This document shows, one piece after another, positions 7,740 to 16,849 of a DNA stretch of 64,000 nucleotides. Numbering within the stretch: position 1 is the stretch's first letter; the number at the start of each line of letters is the position of its first letter. Location of the stretch: assembly GCA_046263755.1 (NCBI GenBank), contig JBJYZC010000009.1, positions 1-64,000 on the forward strand, in the 5' to 3' direction. The notes beneath the pieces were generated by a model. That model was not told the DNA's origin. It worked only from the letters and a program-made list of their open reading frames with translations, and made no database searches. The DNA is from Lachnocurva sp029100405 (GTDB lineage Bacteria; Bacillota; Clostridia; Lachnospirales; Lachnospiraceae). A program made the position numbers and the translations under genes.

Positions 7740-9470
7740 TTATAACCCTTTAGTTCTTCTGATTATTCCTGCCATTGACTTAGGCGTTATCAGTTCATAG
7801 TCAGTCCTGAATCCTGCATTTTCGTGTAGAGAGTCAGTCAGTTGTGTTCTTGTATAGCTTGGTATATATCCCTGTTTTCCGACTTTTCTCATATCCATTT
7901 CTCTTAGAGTTTTTATTATCTCTTCGCAAGTGTATTTATCACCTAGTTTCTTTTCAAGTATACGGAAGATCATAAGTGCTATGAAACATGTTAGGAAGTG
8001 AGCTTCAATCCTGTCATCCCGTTGCAGATATACAGGTCTTGCTTCGAACTCAGATTTCATTATTCTGAAGGACTCTTCGATTTCCCATCTGTCATGGTTT
8101 ATCTTTGCTATATCGGCAGGATCGTCATCCAGGTTGGTGCATACTGCATAGAAACCGTCATACCTTGCTTCGTCAGCAATGGCTGCTTCATCAAGTTCAT
8201 ACATGGCCCTGTTTGCAATCTCTCCATCGTTTGTAAATGGAGTTTTCTTTATGAATCGCTTTGCATCATTCTGTGAGCGTTTATCAGCTGAAGATGGCTT
8301 TTCGATAAGTTTTTTTGCTCTTTCTATCTGGCGGTTCCTTACAGTCTGTTGGTATTCCTTGTACTTAAGAGAATATGTAACAATAATGGTCTGGTCGAAG
8401 GTTATGTCACGTTCTTCGTCATAGCCCTCGATCAGCTTTTGCTTATAGAAAATCTTCTTCCTGTTCTCCGGAGTGTTATCAAGCTCTGATATATCATACT
8501 TTTTCTTGTTACCTTCAAGCTCCCAGCCTTTAGGATCAAGACACCAGTCCTTTAAATCTGCTTTAAGCTTTTTTATCGACTGGGTAGTTATGAAGCTTCT
8601 TTCACCATAGTTATTGAATTTCCTGTTTGCATCAGAAGAAAGCCCTGCATCGGTACATACGATGAACCTTGAGAGTTCAAAGTCCCGCATAATCTGCTGC
8701 TCCAAAGGCTTTAGAGATAACTGTTCATTCTGGTTGCCAGAATTGATACAGAATGCAAGTGGTATCCCTGACTTATCCATAAAAAGGCCCATCTGAACGA
8801 TGGGATTGGGGCGGTGCTCTTTGCTGGGACCATACTGCTTCAATCCACCTTCATGCTCCATTTCAAAGAAGTAGTTCGTGCAGTCATAGAAGAGGACACC
8901 GGTATTTCTTTTCACAAGTTTCTTAGAACGTTTGTAAAGCTCTGCCTGTATCATGTCTGCGTTTTTAGAAAGCGTGGTAAGGGCACGATAAATCTGGTGG
9001 AGGTCAAACTGAGGCTCCTCTATGAGTTTCTCAGACTGCTCAAAGCAGGAGAGCTTTGATGAGGGGAAGAGTATTCTTCCATAAATAAGTCTTGAGAGTA
9101 TGTTATCAAGATCATACTCGAAAGAATTCTCTTTCTTTATCTTCCTGCAGATGGAAGGCAGACCAAGCTGATAATATATCTGCTGCAGGAAGAGGTAACC
9201 AGCATTGAATGAGAGTCTTTTATCTTTATCGATTACTGCGCTGGTGTTGTAAGAAACAAGGACTTTATGATCTTTGGAGGCAGCCTCTTCACGCTTTCTT
9301 TTAATGTAATCAGCAGCCCATGCATCAGCATCAGAAACATGATATTTTTCGCATATTTCCGACGCACTTCCAAGATTTTCAATTATCTCTGTGCTTCTTT
9401 TCCCATTTCTTCTTACATCTTGTATCACATGGTAAGTGGGATTTGAGGATTTACCTTTCATTATGCGCAT
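7740..9470 (-). CDS. IS1634-family DDE transposase
   Basis: This 576-residue transposase belongs to the IS4-related superfamily. It shows an Asp in VLFYDCTNYFFE, an Asp in FIVCTDAGLSSD and the Glu-containing RWEIEESFRIMKSEFEARPVYL block (the Y/R-E-K signature), in the order expected for a DDE domain. The N-terminus has the RRNGKRSTEIIENLGS-type region seen in IS1634 transposases. The frame opens at 9485, but ATG 9470 is the better start because GGAGG lies 9 nt upstream. The gene is uninterrupted and probably functional. The long gap between the second Asp and the Glu contains a Lys-rich beta insertion typical of the family. Confidence 0.92.
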   Translation of the reverse strand: MRIMKGKSSNPTYHVIQDVRRNGKRSTEIIENLGSASEICEKYHVSDADAWAADYIKRKREEAASKDHKVLVSYNTSAVIDKDKRLSFNAGYLFLQQIYYQLGLPSICRKIKKENSFEYDLDNILSRLIYGRILFPSSKLSCFEQSEKLIEEPQFDLHQIYRALTTLSKNADMIQAELYKRSKKLVKRNTGVLFYDCTNYFFEMEHEGGLKQYGPSKEHRPNPIVQMGLFMDKSGIPLAFCINSGNQNEQLSLKPLEQQIMRDFELSRFIVCTDAGLSSDANRKFNNYGERSFITTQSIKKLKADLKDWCLDPKGWELEGNKKKYDISELDNTPENRKKIFYKQKLIEGYDEERDITFDQTIIVTYSLKYKEYQQTVRNRQIERAKKLIEKPSSADKRSQNDAKRFIKKTPFTNDGEIANRAMYELDEAAIADEARYDGFYAVCTNLDDDPADIAKINHDRWEIEESFRIMKSEFEARPVYLQRDDRIEAHFLTCFIALMIFRILEKKLGDKYTCEEIIKTLREMDMRKVGKQGYIPSYTRTQLTDSLHENAGFRTDYELITPKSMAGIIRRTKGL

Positions 9471-9667
9471 CTGTGGTACCTCCATAACACTTAGTAGATA
9501 CTAATATTTTACCACTATATACGCATATACGCAATACACAATATTAGAATTTGTGCAAAAAATAAAGCCATCACTGGCTTCTGAGGATTTTGGGTGTCAA
9601 ACTTCCGGGAAGCAAAAAACAATTTTGCATAGATCTGGACTTCAGGTCATTCCATTTTGGGTGCCAT

Positions 9668-9719
9668 GACTTGTGCCATCGACTTGTGCCCTCGACTTGT
9701 TCCATCGACAGTTGCCACC
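9668..9719. repeat. Four copies of a 13-bp tandem repeat
   Basis: The unit GACTTGTGCCATC occurs at 9668, 9681, 9694 and 9707 with one to four changes. A partial copy (GGGTGCCAT) precedes it. It lies between the IS right end and the tRNA-Thr promoter, in DNA without a gene. Confidence 0.85.
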
Positions 9720-9736
9720 GACTCTGAAAAAAATAT

Positions 9737-9765
9737 TTGCAATGTCATCGAAAGTTCTATATAAT
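9737..9765 (+). promoter_or_regulatory. tRNA-Thr promoter
   Basis: TTGCAA (9737-9742), a 17-bp spacer and a perfect TATAAT (9760-9765) end 11 bp before the tRNA. Confidence 0.8.
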
Positions 9766-9776
9766 AACATTCGATT

Positions 9777-9849
9777 GCTTCGATAGCTCAGCTGGTAGAG
9801 CACTTCACTCGTAATGAAGGGGTCGTCGGTTCGAATCCGATTCGAAGCT
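9777..9849 (+). tRNA. tRNA-Thr, anticodon CGT
   Basis: The 73-nt cloverleaf has acceptor GCTTCGA/TCGAAGC, D arm AGCTCAGCTGGTAGAGC, anticodon loop CTCGTAA (anticodon CGT, reading ACG), T loop GTTCGAATC and discriminator T. CCA is not encoded. T-rich DNA follows directly. Confidence 0.95.
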
Positions 9850-9884
9850 TTTTTTGTTACCATTTCGTCTTGAGGAGGCGTGTT

Positions 9885-10208
9885 ATGACTGGATCTTTTT
9901 CTGATTTTGCAAAAAAGGGGAAGAACCCTCTGATTTTACTCTTGGCTTTTGTCGCGGCAGAGATCGTAGTATTTGCGATTTCCATTGCTGTACTCCATAT
10001 TCCACCGGTAGCGGTCGGATGTCTCGTGGTCTTGGAAACAGTCCTTTCGGCGCTCCTTCGTAAGGTTCCTGTCTACATTCATGGTCTGGCCATCCTGGTC
10101 CAGCTGATCGTAGGTTTTGTCATCGGGAAGGCGGTTTTTGCCATACTGATCTGCCTCATCTATGTCTTTGCTCTGACACTTTTCACACTTTGGCAGGAGA
10201 AGGAGTGA
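9885..10208 (+). CDS. Small multi-pass membrane protein, unknown function
   Basis: This 107-residue protein has a short polar N-terminus (MTGSFSDFAKKGK) and then three to four hydrophobic helices (about 20-42, 45-62, 68-90 and 88-104). I do not recognise a family. GAGGAGG lies 7 nt before ATG 9885, which decides this start over an upstream TTG. It ends 3 bp before queH and looks co-transcribed with it, possibly by read-through from the tRNA promoter. Confidence 0.7.
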   Translation: MTGSFSDFAKKGKNPLILLLAFVAAEIVVFAISIAVLHIPPVAVGCLVVLETVLSALLRKVPVYIHGLAILVQLIVGFVIGKAVFAILICLIYVFALTLFTLWQEKE

Positions 10209-10211
10209 CGA

Positions 10212-10973
10212 TTGAATCGGCGGAACTACCAGAAGGAACTGGATGTTATCATCGAAGAGAATATTGCCGCAGCAACTGTGCCGACTTTACTTCTGCACAG
10301 TTGTTGTGCGCCTTGCAGCAGTTATGTGCTGGAATACTTATCGCAGTATTTCGCCATAACTGATTTTTATTATAATCCGAACATCTCACCGGCAACGGAA
10401 TACGAGTACCGCGAGGAGGAGCTGAGCCGCCTGATCCGGGAGATGCCAACCCGGCATCCGGTGACCTTCCTCTCCGGGAAATATGAACCAAAGCGGTATT
10501 ATGAAGCAGTCAAGGGCTATGAAGATGCGCCGGAAGGTGGAGAGCGCTGCGAGATCTGTTTTCGCCTCCGCCTGGAAGAGGCGGCGAAAAAGGCCAAAGA
10601 ACTGGGACTCGATTATTTCACAACAACGCTTACCATCAGTCCCATGAAGGATCCGGTCCTTTTGAACCGGATCGGTGAGGAGATGGCAGACAAGTACGGT
10701 GTCAAATTCCTTCCTTCCGAATTTCGAAAACGAAACGGCTTCAAGCGGTCGACTGAATTGTCAAAAGAATACGGCCTTTATCGGCAGAATTTCTGTGGCT
10801 GCGTCTTTTCCCGGATGGAAGCCGAAAAGCGGGAAGCTGAAAAGCGGGAAACCGAAAAGCGGGAAGCCGACATGCGAGAGGCCGAAAAGCTGGATATGGA
10901 GGACGGAAAGGCCGAGAAGCGAGAAAGCACAAAAGATTCATCAAGGAAGATCGTGCCTCCTATCGAAATATAG
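10212..10973 (+). CDS. queH: Epoxyqueuosine reductase QueH with an extra repetitive charged tail
   Basis: QueH (DUF208) reduces epoxyqueuosine to queuosine in tRNA, the last step of that modification. The family's cysteines are visible: HSCCAPCSSY (about 29-38), ERCEICFRLRL (about 115-125) and QNFCGCVFS (about 193-201), which are the Fe-S and metal ligands. The core ends near residue 203. The remaining 50 residues are a low-complexity tail of EAEKRE-type repeats (DNA unit of about 15-18 bp, 10810-10890), unlike typical QueH proteins of 180-220 residues. I start at TTG 10212, which has AAGGAG at good spacing; no ATG fits better. Confidence 0.88.
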   Translation: MNRRNYQKELDVIIEENIAAATVPTLLLHSCCAPCSSYVLEYLSQYFAITDFYYNPNISPATEYEYREEELSRLIREMPTRHPVTFLSGKYEPKRYYEAVKGYEDAPEGGERCEICFRLRLEEAAKKAKELGLDYFTTTLTISPMKDPVLLNRIGEEMADKYGVKFLPSEFRKRNGFKRSTELSKEYGLYRQNFCGCVFSRMEAEKREAEKRETEKREADMREAEKLDMEDGKAEKRESTKDSSRKIVPPIEI

Positions 10974-11043
10974 GATAAGAAATCGAAATATAAGAATAGA
11001 AATCGAAATATAGGAAAAGAAATCGAAAAATAGGAAAAGAAAG
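10964..11043. repeat. Four tandem 20-bp repeats overlapping the queH stop codon
   Basis: The unit CGAAATATAGGAAAAGAAAT is repeated at 10964, 10984, 11004 and 11024 with one to three changes. The first copy contains the queH TAG stop. The array fills most of the queH-argH gap. Confidence 0.85.
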
Positions 11044-11081
11044 ATAAGAAAAAGAAGAAAGAAGAAAGGCAGGAGAGAGTT

Positions 11082-12476
11082 ATGGCTCAGTTATGGGGCG
11101 GGAGATTTACCAAAGCAACAGATGATAAGGTATATGCCTTCAATGCATCCATCGGATTTGATCAAAGACTTCTATCCGAAGATCTGGAGGGCAGCCGGGC
11201 CCATGTCCGTATGCTCGCAAAGCAGGGCATTCTGACAGAGGACGAGAGAGACCGGATCCTTTTTGGCTTACAGTCCATTGAAGACGATGTTCGGGAGGGA
11301 AAGCTTCTTATCACGGAGAAATATGAAGATGTGCATTCCTTCGTGGAAGCCAATCTGATCGACCGGATCGGATCGGTCGGAAAGAAGCTTCATACCGGCC
11401 GTTCCAGAAATGACCAGGTGGCTTTGGACATGCGTCTCTATACCAGAAAGGAAGTCGAGGCTACGGATTCGTATTTACGGTCTCTCCTTTCCACGATTCT
11501 TTCGATCATGGAAAAGCATACTTCCACCATTATGCCGGGATTTACTCATTTGCAGAAGGCTCAGCCCATCACCCTGTCTCATCATATGGGTGCCTACTTC
11601 GAGATGTTTAAAAGAGACCGGGAACGGATGGCCGATATCCATGAACGGATGAATTATTGCCCTTTGGGCTCCGGTGCCCTCGCAGGCACCACCTATCCTC
11701 TGGATCGGGATTATACGGCCTCGCTCTTACATTTCAAAGGGCCGACCGCCAATTCCATGGACGGAGTCAGTGACCGGGATTATCTCCTGGAATATCTCTC
11801 GGCACTTTCGATCATCATGATGCATCTGTCACGGTTTTCCGAGGAGATCATTCTCTGGAATTCCAATGAATACCAATTTGTTGAAATCGATGATGCCTAT
11901 AGCACCGGATCTTCCATCATGCCGCAGAAGAAGAATCCGGATATTGCAGAGCTGGTCCGTGGCAAGACCGGCCGGGTCTACGGGGCCCTGATGGCCCTTC
12001 TGACCACGATGAAGGGCATTCCCCTGGCTTATAATAAGGATATGCAGGAAGATAAGGAGTTGTCTTTCGATGCTATGGATACGGCAAATTCCTGCCTGGA
12101 TCTCTTTACCGGCATGCTTTCGACCATACGTTTCCGGGAGGACCGGATGAAGGAGAGCGCCCGTCATGGCTTCACCAATGCCACGGATGCCGCAGATTAT
12201 CTGGTTCGGAAGGGCATTCCCTTCCGGGATGCGCATGGTATCATCGGTCAGGTCGTCCTCTATGGCATTGAAAACAAGAAGCCGATCGATGATATGTCAC
12301 TCGAAGAGTTACGGCAATTTTCACCGGCCTTCGATGAAGATATTTATGAAGCCATAAGTATGGAAACTTGTGTCGATAAGAGACTGACGACCGGAGCGCC
12401 TGGCCGCAAAGCCATGGAAGAAGAGATCAAGAAGAGTAAGCAATATCTCGAGGATCATAAAGCCCTGGGCTTGTAA
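11082..12476 (+). CDS. argH: Argininosuccinate lyase
   Basis: ArgH splits argininosuccinate into arginine and fumarate, the last step of arginine synthesis. The 464-residue length is normal. The protein begins MAQLWGGRFTK, typical of the family, and has TGRSRNDQVALDMRL near residue 107 and the fumarase-superfamily signature GSSIMPQKKNPD near 277-288, whose Ser is the catalytic base loop. AGGAG lies 6 nt before the ATG. It is separated from the other arg genes, which lie 37-43 kb downstream. Confidence 0.97.
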   Translation: MAQLWGGRFTKATDDKVYAFNASIGFDQRLLSEDLEGSRAHVRMLAKQGILTEDERDRILFGLQSIEDDVREGKLLITEKYEDVHSFVEANLIDRIGSVGKKLHTGRSRNDQVALDMRLYTRKEVEATDSYLRSLLSTILSIMEKHTSTIMPGFTHLQKAQPITLSHHMGAYFEMFKRDRERMADIHERMNYCPLGSGALAGTTYPLDRDYTASLLHFKGPTANSMDGVSDRDYLLEYLSALSIIMMHLSRFSEEIILWNSNEYQFVEIDDAYSTGSSIMPQKKNPDIAELVRGKTGRVYGALMALLTTMKGIPLAYNKDMQEDKELSFDAMDTANSCLDLFTGMLSTIRFREDRMKESARHGFTNATDAADYLVRKGIPFRDAHGIIGQVVLYGIENKKPIDDMSLEELRQFSPAFDEDIYEAISMETCVDKRLTTGAPGRKAMEEEIKKSKQYLEDHKALGL

Positions 12477-12515
12477 TCGGACCCGTCTTTGGGATATGAT
12501 AATGAATAACTCATG

Positions 12516-12580
12516 AATGCATGAGAACAATGCATGAGAACAATGCATGAGAACAATGCATGAGAGAACAAAGCATGAGA
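12516..12580. repeat. 13-bp tandem repeat between argH and asd
   Basis: AATGCATGAGAAC is repeated at 12516, 12529 and 12542, with degenerate copies at 12555 and 12568. A small CGCAGGATCATA duplication follows at about 12602-12626. The array includes ATG codons that extend an open frame upstream of asd, but that extension is not part of the gene. Confidence 0.85.
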
Positions 12581-12664
12581 GAGCGTAGTATACTCTGCCA
12601 CGCAGGATCATACACGCAGGATCATAGAAGGAAAAGGAAAAAGGAAAAGAAAAAGGAGAGCGTT

Positions 12665-13750
12665 ATGAGTGAAAAATTAAGAGTCGGCATTCTTGGAGCG
12701 ACCGGTATGGTCGGACAGCGATTTATCGCCCTGTTGGAAGATCATCCCTGGTTTGAGGTGAAAGTCGTTGCGGCAAGTCCCCGCTCCGCAGGAAAGACTT
12801 ATGAAGAGGCTGTGAATGGCCGTTGGAAAATGGAGACCCCGATTCCGGAAAGCGTTCGGAATCTTACGGTCATGAATGTCAACGAAGTCGAAAAAGTCGC
12901 TGAAAATGTGGACTTCGTTTTCTCCGCAGTGGATATGTCCAAGGATGAGATCCGTGCCATTGAAGAAGCTTATGCCAAGACCGAGACACCGGTCGTTTCC
13001 AATAATTCGGCTCATCGCTGGACCAAGGATGTCCCTATGGTCGTTCCGGAGATCAATCCGGAGCATATTGAAGTGATCAAGTATCAGAGAAAGCGCCTGG
13101 GAACCAAGCGTGGTTTCATCGCCGTAAAGCCGAACTGCTCCATCCAGTCCTATACACCGGCCCTGTCCGCATGGAAGGAATTCGAACCCTACCAGGCAGT
13201 TGTTTCCACCTATCAGGCAATTTCCGGAGCCGGCAAGACCTTCAAAGACTGGCCGGAAATGGAAGGAAATATCATCCCCTATATCGCAGGCGAAGAGGAG
13301 AAGTCCGAGAAGGAGCCGCTTCGGATCTGGGGTAAGGTGGAAAATGGCGAGATCAAGCCGGCAGACAATATCCAGATCACATCTCAGTGTATTCGAGTTC
13401 CCATTCTTTATGGACATACTGCCACCTGCTTTGTGAATTTCAGAAAGCAGCCGACCAAGGAAGAACTGATCCGGAAACTTCGCGAATTCAAGGGCCTGCC
13501 TCAGGACCTGAAGCTTCCCAGCGCTCCGGAGCACTTCATTCAGTATCTGGAAGAAGACAATCGGCCACAGGTTGCTCTGGATGTGAATTTTGAACATGGC
13601 ATGGGGGTTTCCATCGGCCGCCTGCGCCCGGATTCCATTTTCGACTGGAAGTTTGTCGGTCTCTCTCACAATACCATCCGCGGAGCAGCAGGCGGCGGTG
13701 TCCTTTGCGCAGAACTTCTGACTGCAAAGGGCTATATTGAGAAGAAGTAA
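12665..13750 (+). CDS. asd: Aspartate-semialdehyde dehydrogenase
   Basis: Asd makes aspartate semialdehyde from aspartyl phosphate with NADPH, feeding lysine, threonine and methionine synthesis. This 361-residue protein begins with the nucleotide-binding LGATGMVGQRF motif and has the catalytic cysteine in VKPNCSIQSY and the conserved SGAGK loop (AISGAGKTFKDWP). The length and the RWTKDVPMVVPEINPEH region suit the longer asd branch common in archaea, fungi and many clostridia. AAAGGAG lies upstream of ATG 12665. The open frame begins earlier, inside tandem repeats, with no proper ribosome binding site. metA, 18 kb downstream, uses homoserine derived from this pathway. Confidence 0.95.
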   Translation: MSEKLRVGILGATGMVGQRFIALLEDHPWFEVKVVAASPRSAGKTYEEAVNGRWKMETPIPESVRNLTVMNVNEVEKVAENVDFVFSAVDMSKDEIRAIEEAYAKTETPVVSNNSAHRWTKDVPMVVPEINPEHIEVIKYQRKRLGTKRGFIAVKPNCSIQSYTPALSAWKEFEPYQAVVSTYQAISGAGKTFKDWPEMEGNIIPYIAGEEEKSEKEPLRIWGKVENGEIKPADNIQITSQCIRVPILYGHTATCFVNFRKQPTKEELIRKLREFKGLPQDLKLPSAPEHFIQYLEEDNRPQVALDVNFEHGMGVSIGRLRPDSIFDWKFVGLSHNTIRGAAGGGVLCAELLTAKGYIEKK

Positions 13751-13829
13751 GGATCGTATCCGGTTAAGTCTGATGGAGGATCATTCGTAAAAGATAGACC
13801 GGTCCGTTCGAAGGAAACTGTAAAACATG

Positions 13830-13878
13830 GAATGCTGTGGAAAGTCCGAAGCTAAGACGATTCACAGCATTCTTTTTC
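13830..13878 (+). terminator. Terminator of asd
   Basis: GAATGCTGTG and CACAGCATTC pair perfectly around a 23-nt loop and are followed by TTTTTC. The topB ribosome binding site starts 8 bp later. Confidence 0.75.
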
Positions 13879-13894
13879 TGCTTGAGGGAGGAAT

Positions 13895-16123
13895 ATGGGA
13901 AAGAATCTTTTTATCGCCGAGAAGCCGAGTGTGGCCCGGGAGTTCGCCAAGGTTTTCTCGGAAAAGATGACGGACCATACCGGTTATCTGGAGTCAGAGC
14001 GTATCGTCGTGACCTGGTGTGTGGGCCATCTCGTGACCATGAGCTTTCCGGATGCCTATGACGAGAAATACAAGAGATGGCGTCTGGATACCCTGCCATT
14101 TCTCCCGGATCACTTTCTCTATGAAGTGATCCCGTCCGCAAAAAAGCAGTTTCAGATCGTTTCCGGTCTTCTGAACCGGCAGGATGTCAGCCGGATCTAC
14201 GTTTGCACCGATAGCGGACGAGAAGGAGAGTATATCTATCGCCTGGTCCGACAGGAAGCCCATGTCCATGACAAGGAAGAAAGAAGAGTCTGGATCGATT
14301 CCCAGACCGAAGAGGAGATCAAGCGGGGCATTCGGGAAGCCAAGGACTTGAGCGCCTATGACCATCTGGCGGATGCCGCCTACTTAAGAGCCAAGGAAGA
14401 CTATCTCATGGGGATCAATTTCTCCCGCCTTCTCACCCTCCGCTATGGCAACGCTATGGCATCCTTCTTCCACGAACGCTATGCCGTGATCTCCGTTGGC
14501 CGGGTCATGACCTGTGTTCTCGGCATGGTAGTGCGAAGAGAGCGGGAGATCCGGGATTTCGTGAAGACCCCCTTCTATCGGGTGGTCGCCGAAACACCTG
14601 CTCTGACTGCCGAGTGGAAGGCCGTCGAAGGTTCTCATTATGATAAGTCGCCCCTTCTCTATAAGGAAAACGGCTTTCAGAAGGAAGCCGATGCCATCGG
14701 ACTGATCGAATATTTGAGGGATCATGCGGCAGAGAAAGCCAATGAAGCGCCCGAAAATCCGCCGTCCGGATCAGCTTCCTTCCCGTCAAAAGAAGATGCA
14801 AATGTAAACCCAGGCCTTATATTTGACGAAAAGAAAAATACTCCCCTGGCGCTTGAGGGTAAAGTGACCGAACTTAGTAAAAAGAAGGAGAAGAAGAATC
14901 CGCCCCTTCTTTATAACCTGGCTGAGCTGCAGAGTGACTGCTCCAAGCTTTTTAAGATCAGTCCGGATGAGACCTTGAATATCATCCAGGAATTGTATGA
15001 AAAGAAACTTGTGACCTATCCCCGAACGGATGCCAGGGTCCTGTCCTCTGCGGTGGCAAAGGAGATCGATCGGAATATCCGGGGAATCTCGGTCCTGCCC
15101 ATGTTTCATCAGGCAGCGGATTTCATCCTTCAGAATGGAAGATATAAAGGGATCGGAAAGACGAGATACACGGATGATAAGAAGATCACCGACCACTATG
15201 CCGTGATCCCGACCGGCCAGGGTCTGTCCGCCCTGAAGTCTCTGAAACCCCTGTCGGCTCATGTCTATGAGATCATTGTCCGGCGTTTTTTGGCAATTTT
15301 CCTGTCGCCCGCAGAGTATCTGAAGATCAGTCTGACCGTGGATTGTGAGGGCGAGAAATTCTTCGCTTCCGGGAAATATCTGGAGAAGAACGGCTACCTT
15401 GGTATCATGAATTATTCCTTCACGAAAAAAGATCCGCCTGGGGCGAAGGGAACAGAGAAGAAAGCGGATCCGGCAGAGGAGGACCCTTCTTCTGACGGGG
15501 AGGAGAAGGATTCCAGACAGGAAGCCAGAGCCTTCTTCGAAACCTTGAAGAAGGGCGGGAAAGTACAATTTACTTCTTTCGGTGTCCGGGAGGGCGAGAC
15601 CTCCCCGCCCAAGCGCTATAATTCAGGCTCCATGATTCTTGCCATGGAAAATGCAGGCCAGCTGATTGAAGATGAGGAACTCAGGGAGCAGATCAAGGGC
15701 CAGGGCATCGGAACTTCTGCTACCCGGGCGGAGATTCTGTCCAAACTGGTTTCGAATCGTTATCTGAATCTGAATAAGAAGACACAGATCATAACGCCGA
15801 CGCTTTCCGGAGAGATCATCTATGATATTGTAAACGGGTCCATCCCGTCCCTCTTGGATCCGAAACTGACCGCAAGCTGGGAGAAGGGATTGAACCTGGT
15901 GGCAGAGGGAGAGATCACAACGGAAGAATATATGGAGAAACTGGAGAGCTTCATTAAGAGGCGAACCGCTTTTGTCATGAAAAACGGCTCTACTGCCGGC
16001 CTCCAGCAGATCTTTCGGAGGGATGCCCGGTTCTATGAGAAAGAGCTGAAGAGCCGGATTGCCCGGGCGGATCATAAGAAAGCCAAAATAACAAAAGCCA
16101 AAATAACAAAAAAAGGAGAATAA
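13895..16123 (+). CDS. topB: DNA topoisomerase III (type IA)
   Basis: This 742-residue type IA enzyme relaxes negatively supercoiled DNA and unlinks intermediates. The Toprim domain begins FIAEKPSVAREFAK and contains VCTDSGREGEYIYR near residue 106. The strand-cleaving tyrosine is in LVTYPRTDARVLS near 375. The GQGIGTSATRAEIL region near 605 is typical of TopB. Two low-complexity segments are odd: residues about 285-310 and about 510-540 (Asp/Glu/Lys-rich). The C-terminus ends in a duplicated KAKIT unit from a 15-bp DNA duplication just before the stop. GGGAGG lies before the ATG. No zinc-finger tail is seen. Confidence 0.94.
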   Translation: MGKNLFIAEKPSVAREFAKVFSEKMTDHTGYLESERIVVTWCVGHLVTMSFPDAYDEKYKRWRLDTLPFLPDHFLYEVIPSAKKQFQIVSGLLNRQDVSRIYVCTDSGREGEYIYRLVRQEAHVHDKEERRVWIDSQTEEEIKRGIREAKDLSAYDHLADAAYLRAKEDYLMGINFSRLLTLRYGNAMASFFHERYAVISVGRVMTCVLGMVVRREREIRDFVKTPFYRVVAETPALTAEWKAVEGSHYDKSPLLYKENGFQKEADAIGLIEYLRDHAAEKANEAPENPPSGSASFPSKEDANVNPGLIFDEKKNTPLALEGKVTELSKKKEKKNPPLLYNLAELQSDCSKLFKISPDETLNIIQELYEKKLVTYPRTDARVLSSAVAKEIDRNIRGISVLPMFHQAADFILQNGRYKGIGKTRYTDDKKITDHYAVIPTGQGLSALKSLKPLSAHVYEIIVRRFLAIFLSPAEYLKISLTVDCEGEKFFASGKYLEKNGYLGIMNYSFTKKDPPGAKGTEKKADPAEEDPSSDGEEKDSRQEARAFFETLKKGGKVQFTSFGVREGETSPPKRYNSGSMILAMENAGQLIEDEELREQIKGQGIGTSATRAEILSKLVSNRYLNLNKKTQIITPTLSGEIIYDIVNGSIPSLLDPKLTASWEKGLNLVAEGEITTEEYMEKLESFIKRRTAFVMKNGSTAGLQQIFRRDARFYEKELKSRIARADHKKAKITKAKITKKGE

Positions 16124-16127
16124 GAAG

Positions 16128-16802
16128 ATGGAAGAAGCAAAGATCAAGAACATGTACGACCTGGACCAGACCATTGCAAAGGAACTGTTTTCCGGGAAGA
16201 CCTATCCCTGGGAAGTCCTGCCGGAAATCGGAAGTTTTCTGGTAAAACTGGGCGAGAGTCTGGATCCTTCGATTTATGAAAAGCGCGGTGAAAATATCTG
16301 GATCGCAAAGTCCGCGAAAATCTATGACGCCGCCAATATCTGCGGCTCCTGCATCATCGGTGAGAATACCGAAGTAAGACCGGGAGCTTTCATCCGCGGC
16401 AATGCCATTGTAGGGAATGACTGTGTGGTCGGCAATTCCACCGAGCTTAAGAATGTGGTCCTCTTTAACCACGTTCAGGTACCGCATTACAACTATGTCG
16501 GAGACTCCGTATTGGGCTATTTTTCTCACATGGGCGCAGGCTCCATCACATCCAATGTCAAGTCCGACAAGACGCTTGTCATCGTCAAGGACCACTATGA
16601 GAAGGAAGAAATAGAGACCGGCCTGAAGAAATTCGGCGCTATGCTGGGAGATCATGTCGAAGTCGGATGCAATTCTGTCTTAAACCCCGGAACCGTCATC
16701 TGCCCGGACTGCAATGTCTATCCGACGTCCTCTGTTCGCGGCGTCATTCCGGCCCATCATATTTTCAAGGACAAAGAGCATATCGTTGAAAAGCATGCCT
16801 GA
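16128..16802 (+). CDS. Hexapeptide-repeat (left-handed beta-helix) GlmU-like acyltransferase domain protein
   Basis: This 224-residue protein has a helical N-terminal section (1-60) followed by hexapeptide repeats of the I/V-G/A-x-x pattern (about 65-205: IWIAKSAKIYDAANICGSCI, VVGNSTELKNVVLFNHVQVP, VEVGCNSVLNPGTVICPDC). Such repeats form a left-handed beta helix, as in acetyltransferases and the C-terminal half of GlmU. It lacks the nucleotidyltransferase half of GlmU, so it is not a complete GlmU. Clostridial homologues are often labelled UDP-N-acetylglucosamine pyrophosphorylase, but that activity is not supported by the domains present. The substrate is unknown. It follows topB by 4 bp, probably in the same transcript. 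Confidence 0.75.
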   Translation: MEEAKIKNMYDLDQTIAKELFSGKTYPWEVLPEIGSFLVKLGESLDPSIYEKRGENIWIAKSAKIYDAANICGSCIIGENTEVRPGAFIRGNAIVGNDCVVGNSTELKNVVLFNHVQVPHYNYVGDSVLGYFSHMGAGSITSNVKSDKTLVIVKDHYEKEEIETGLKKFGAMLGDHVEVGCNSVLNPGTVICPDCNVYPTSSVRGVIPAHHIFKDKEHIVEKHA

Positions 16803-16849
16803 ACCTAAAGAAAAACATGAAATACCGGTATTTACTATGGCTTTCCATC

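Larger units (their letters stand above)
7422..9601. mobile_element. IS1634-family insertion sequence, about 2.18 kb
   Basis: Both ends carry the imperfect inverted repeat TTTGACACC(T/C)AAAA: 7422-7436 on the left and the reverse complement ending at 9601 on the right. Similarity continues inward, with CCAGT in both ends. A single intact transposase gene fills most of it. Between the transposase stop and the left end are about 300 bp of noncoding DNA with a terminator-like hairpin and a long imperfect hairpin. I see no clear target-site duplication (CCATC on the left, CTTCC on the right), so the exact borders are uncertain by a few bases. Confidence 0.75.

Noticed and set aside
9642..9863. 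73-codon minus-strand frame containing RIRTDDPFITSEVLYQLSYRSN
   Set aside because: This peptide is the well-known artefact of translating the antisense of a tRNA; it lies over tRNA-Thr and the 13-bp repeats.
12677..13669. 330-codon minus-strand frame antisense to asd
   Set aside because: It is a shadow of a clear asd gene, with no ribosome binding site.
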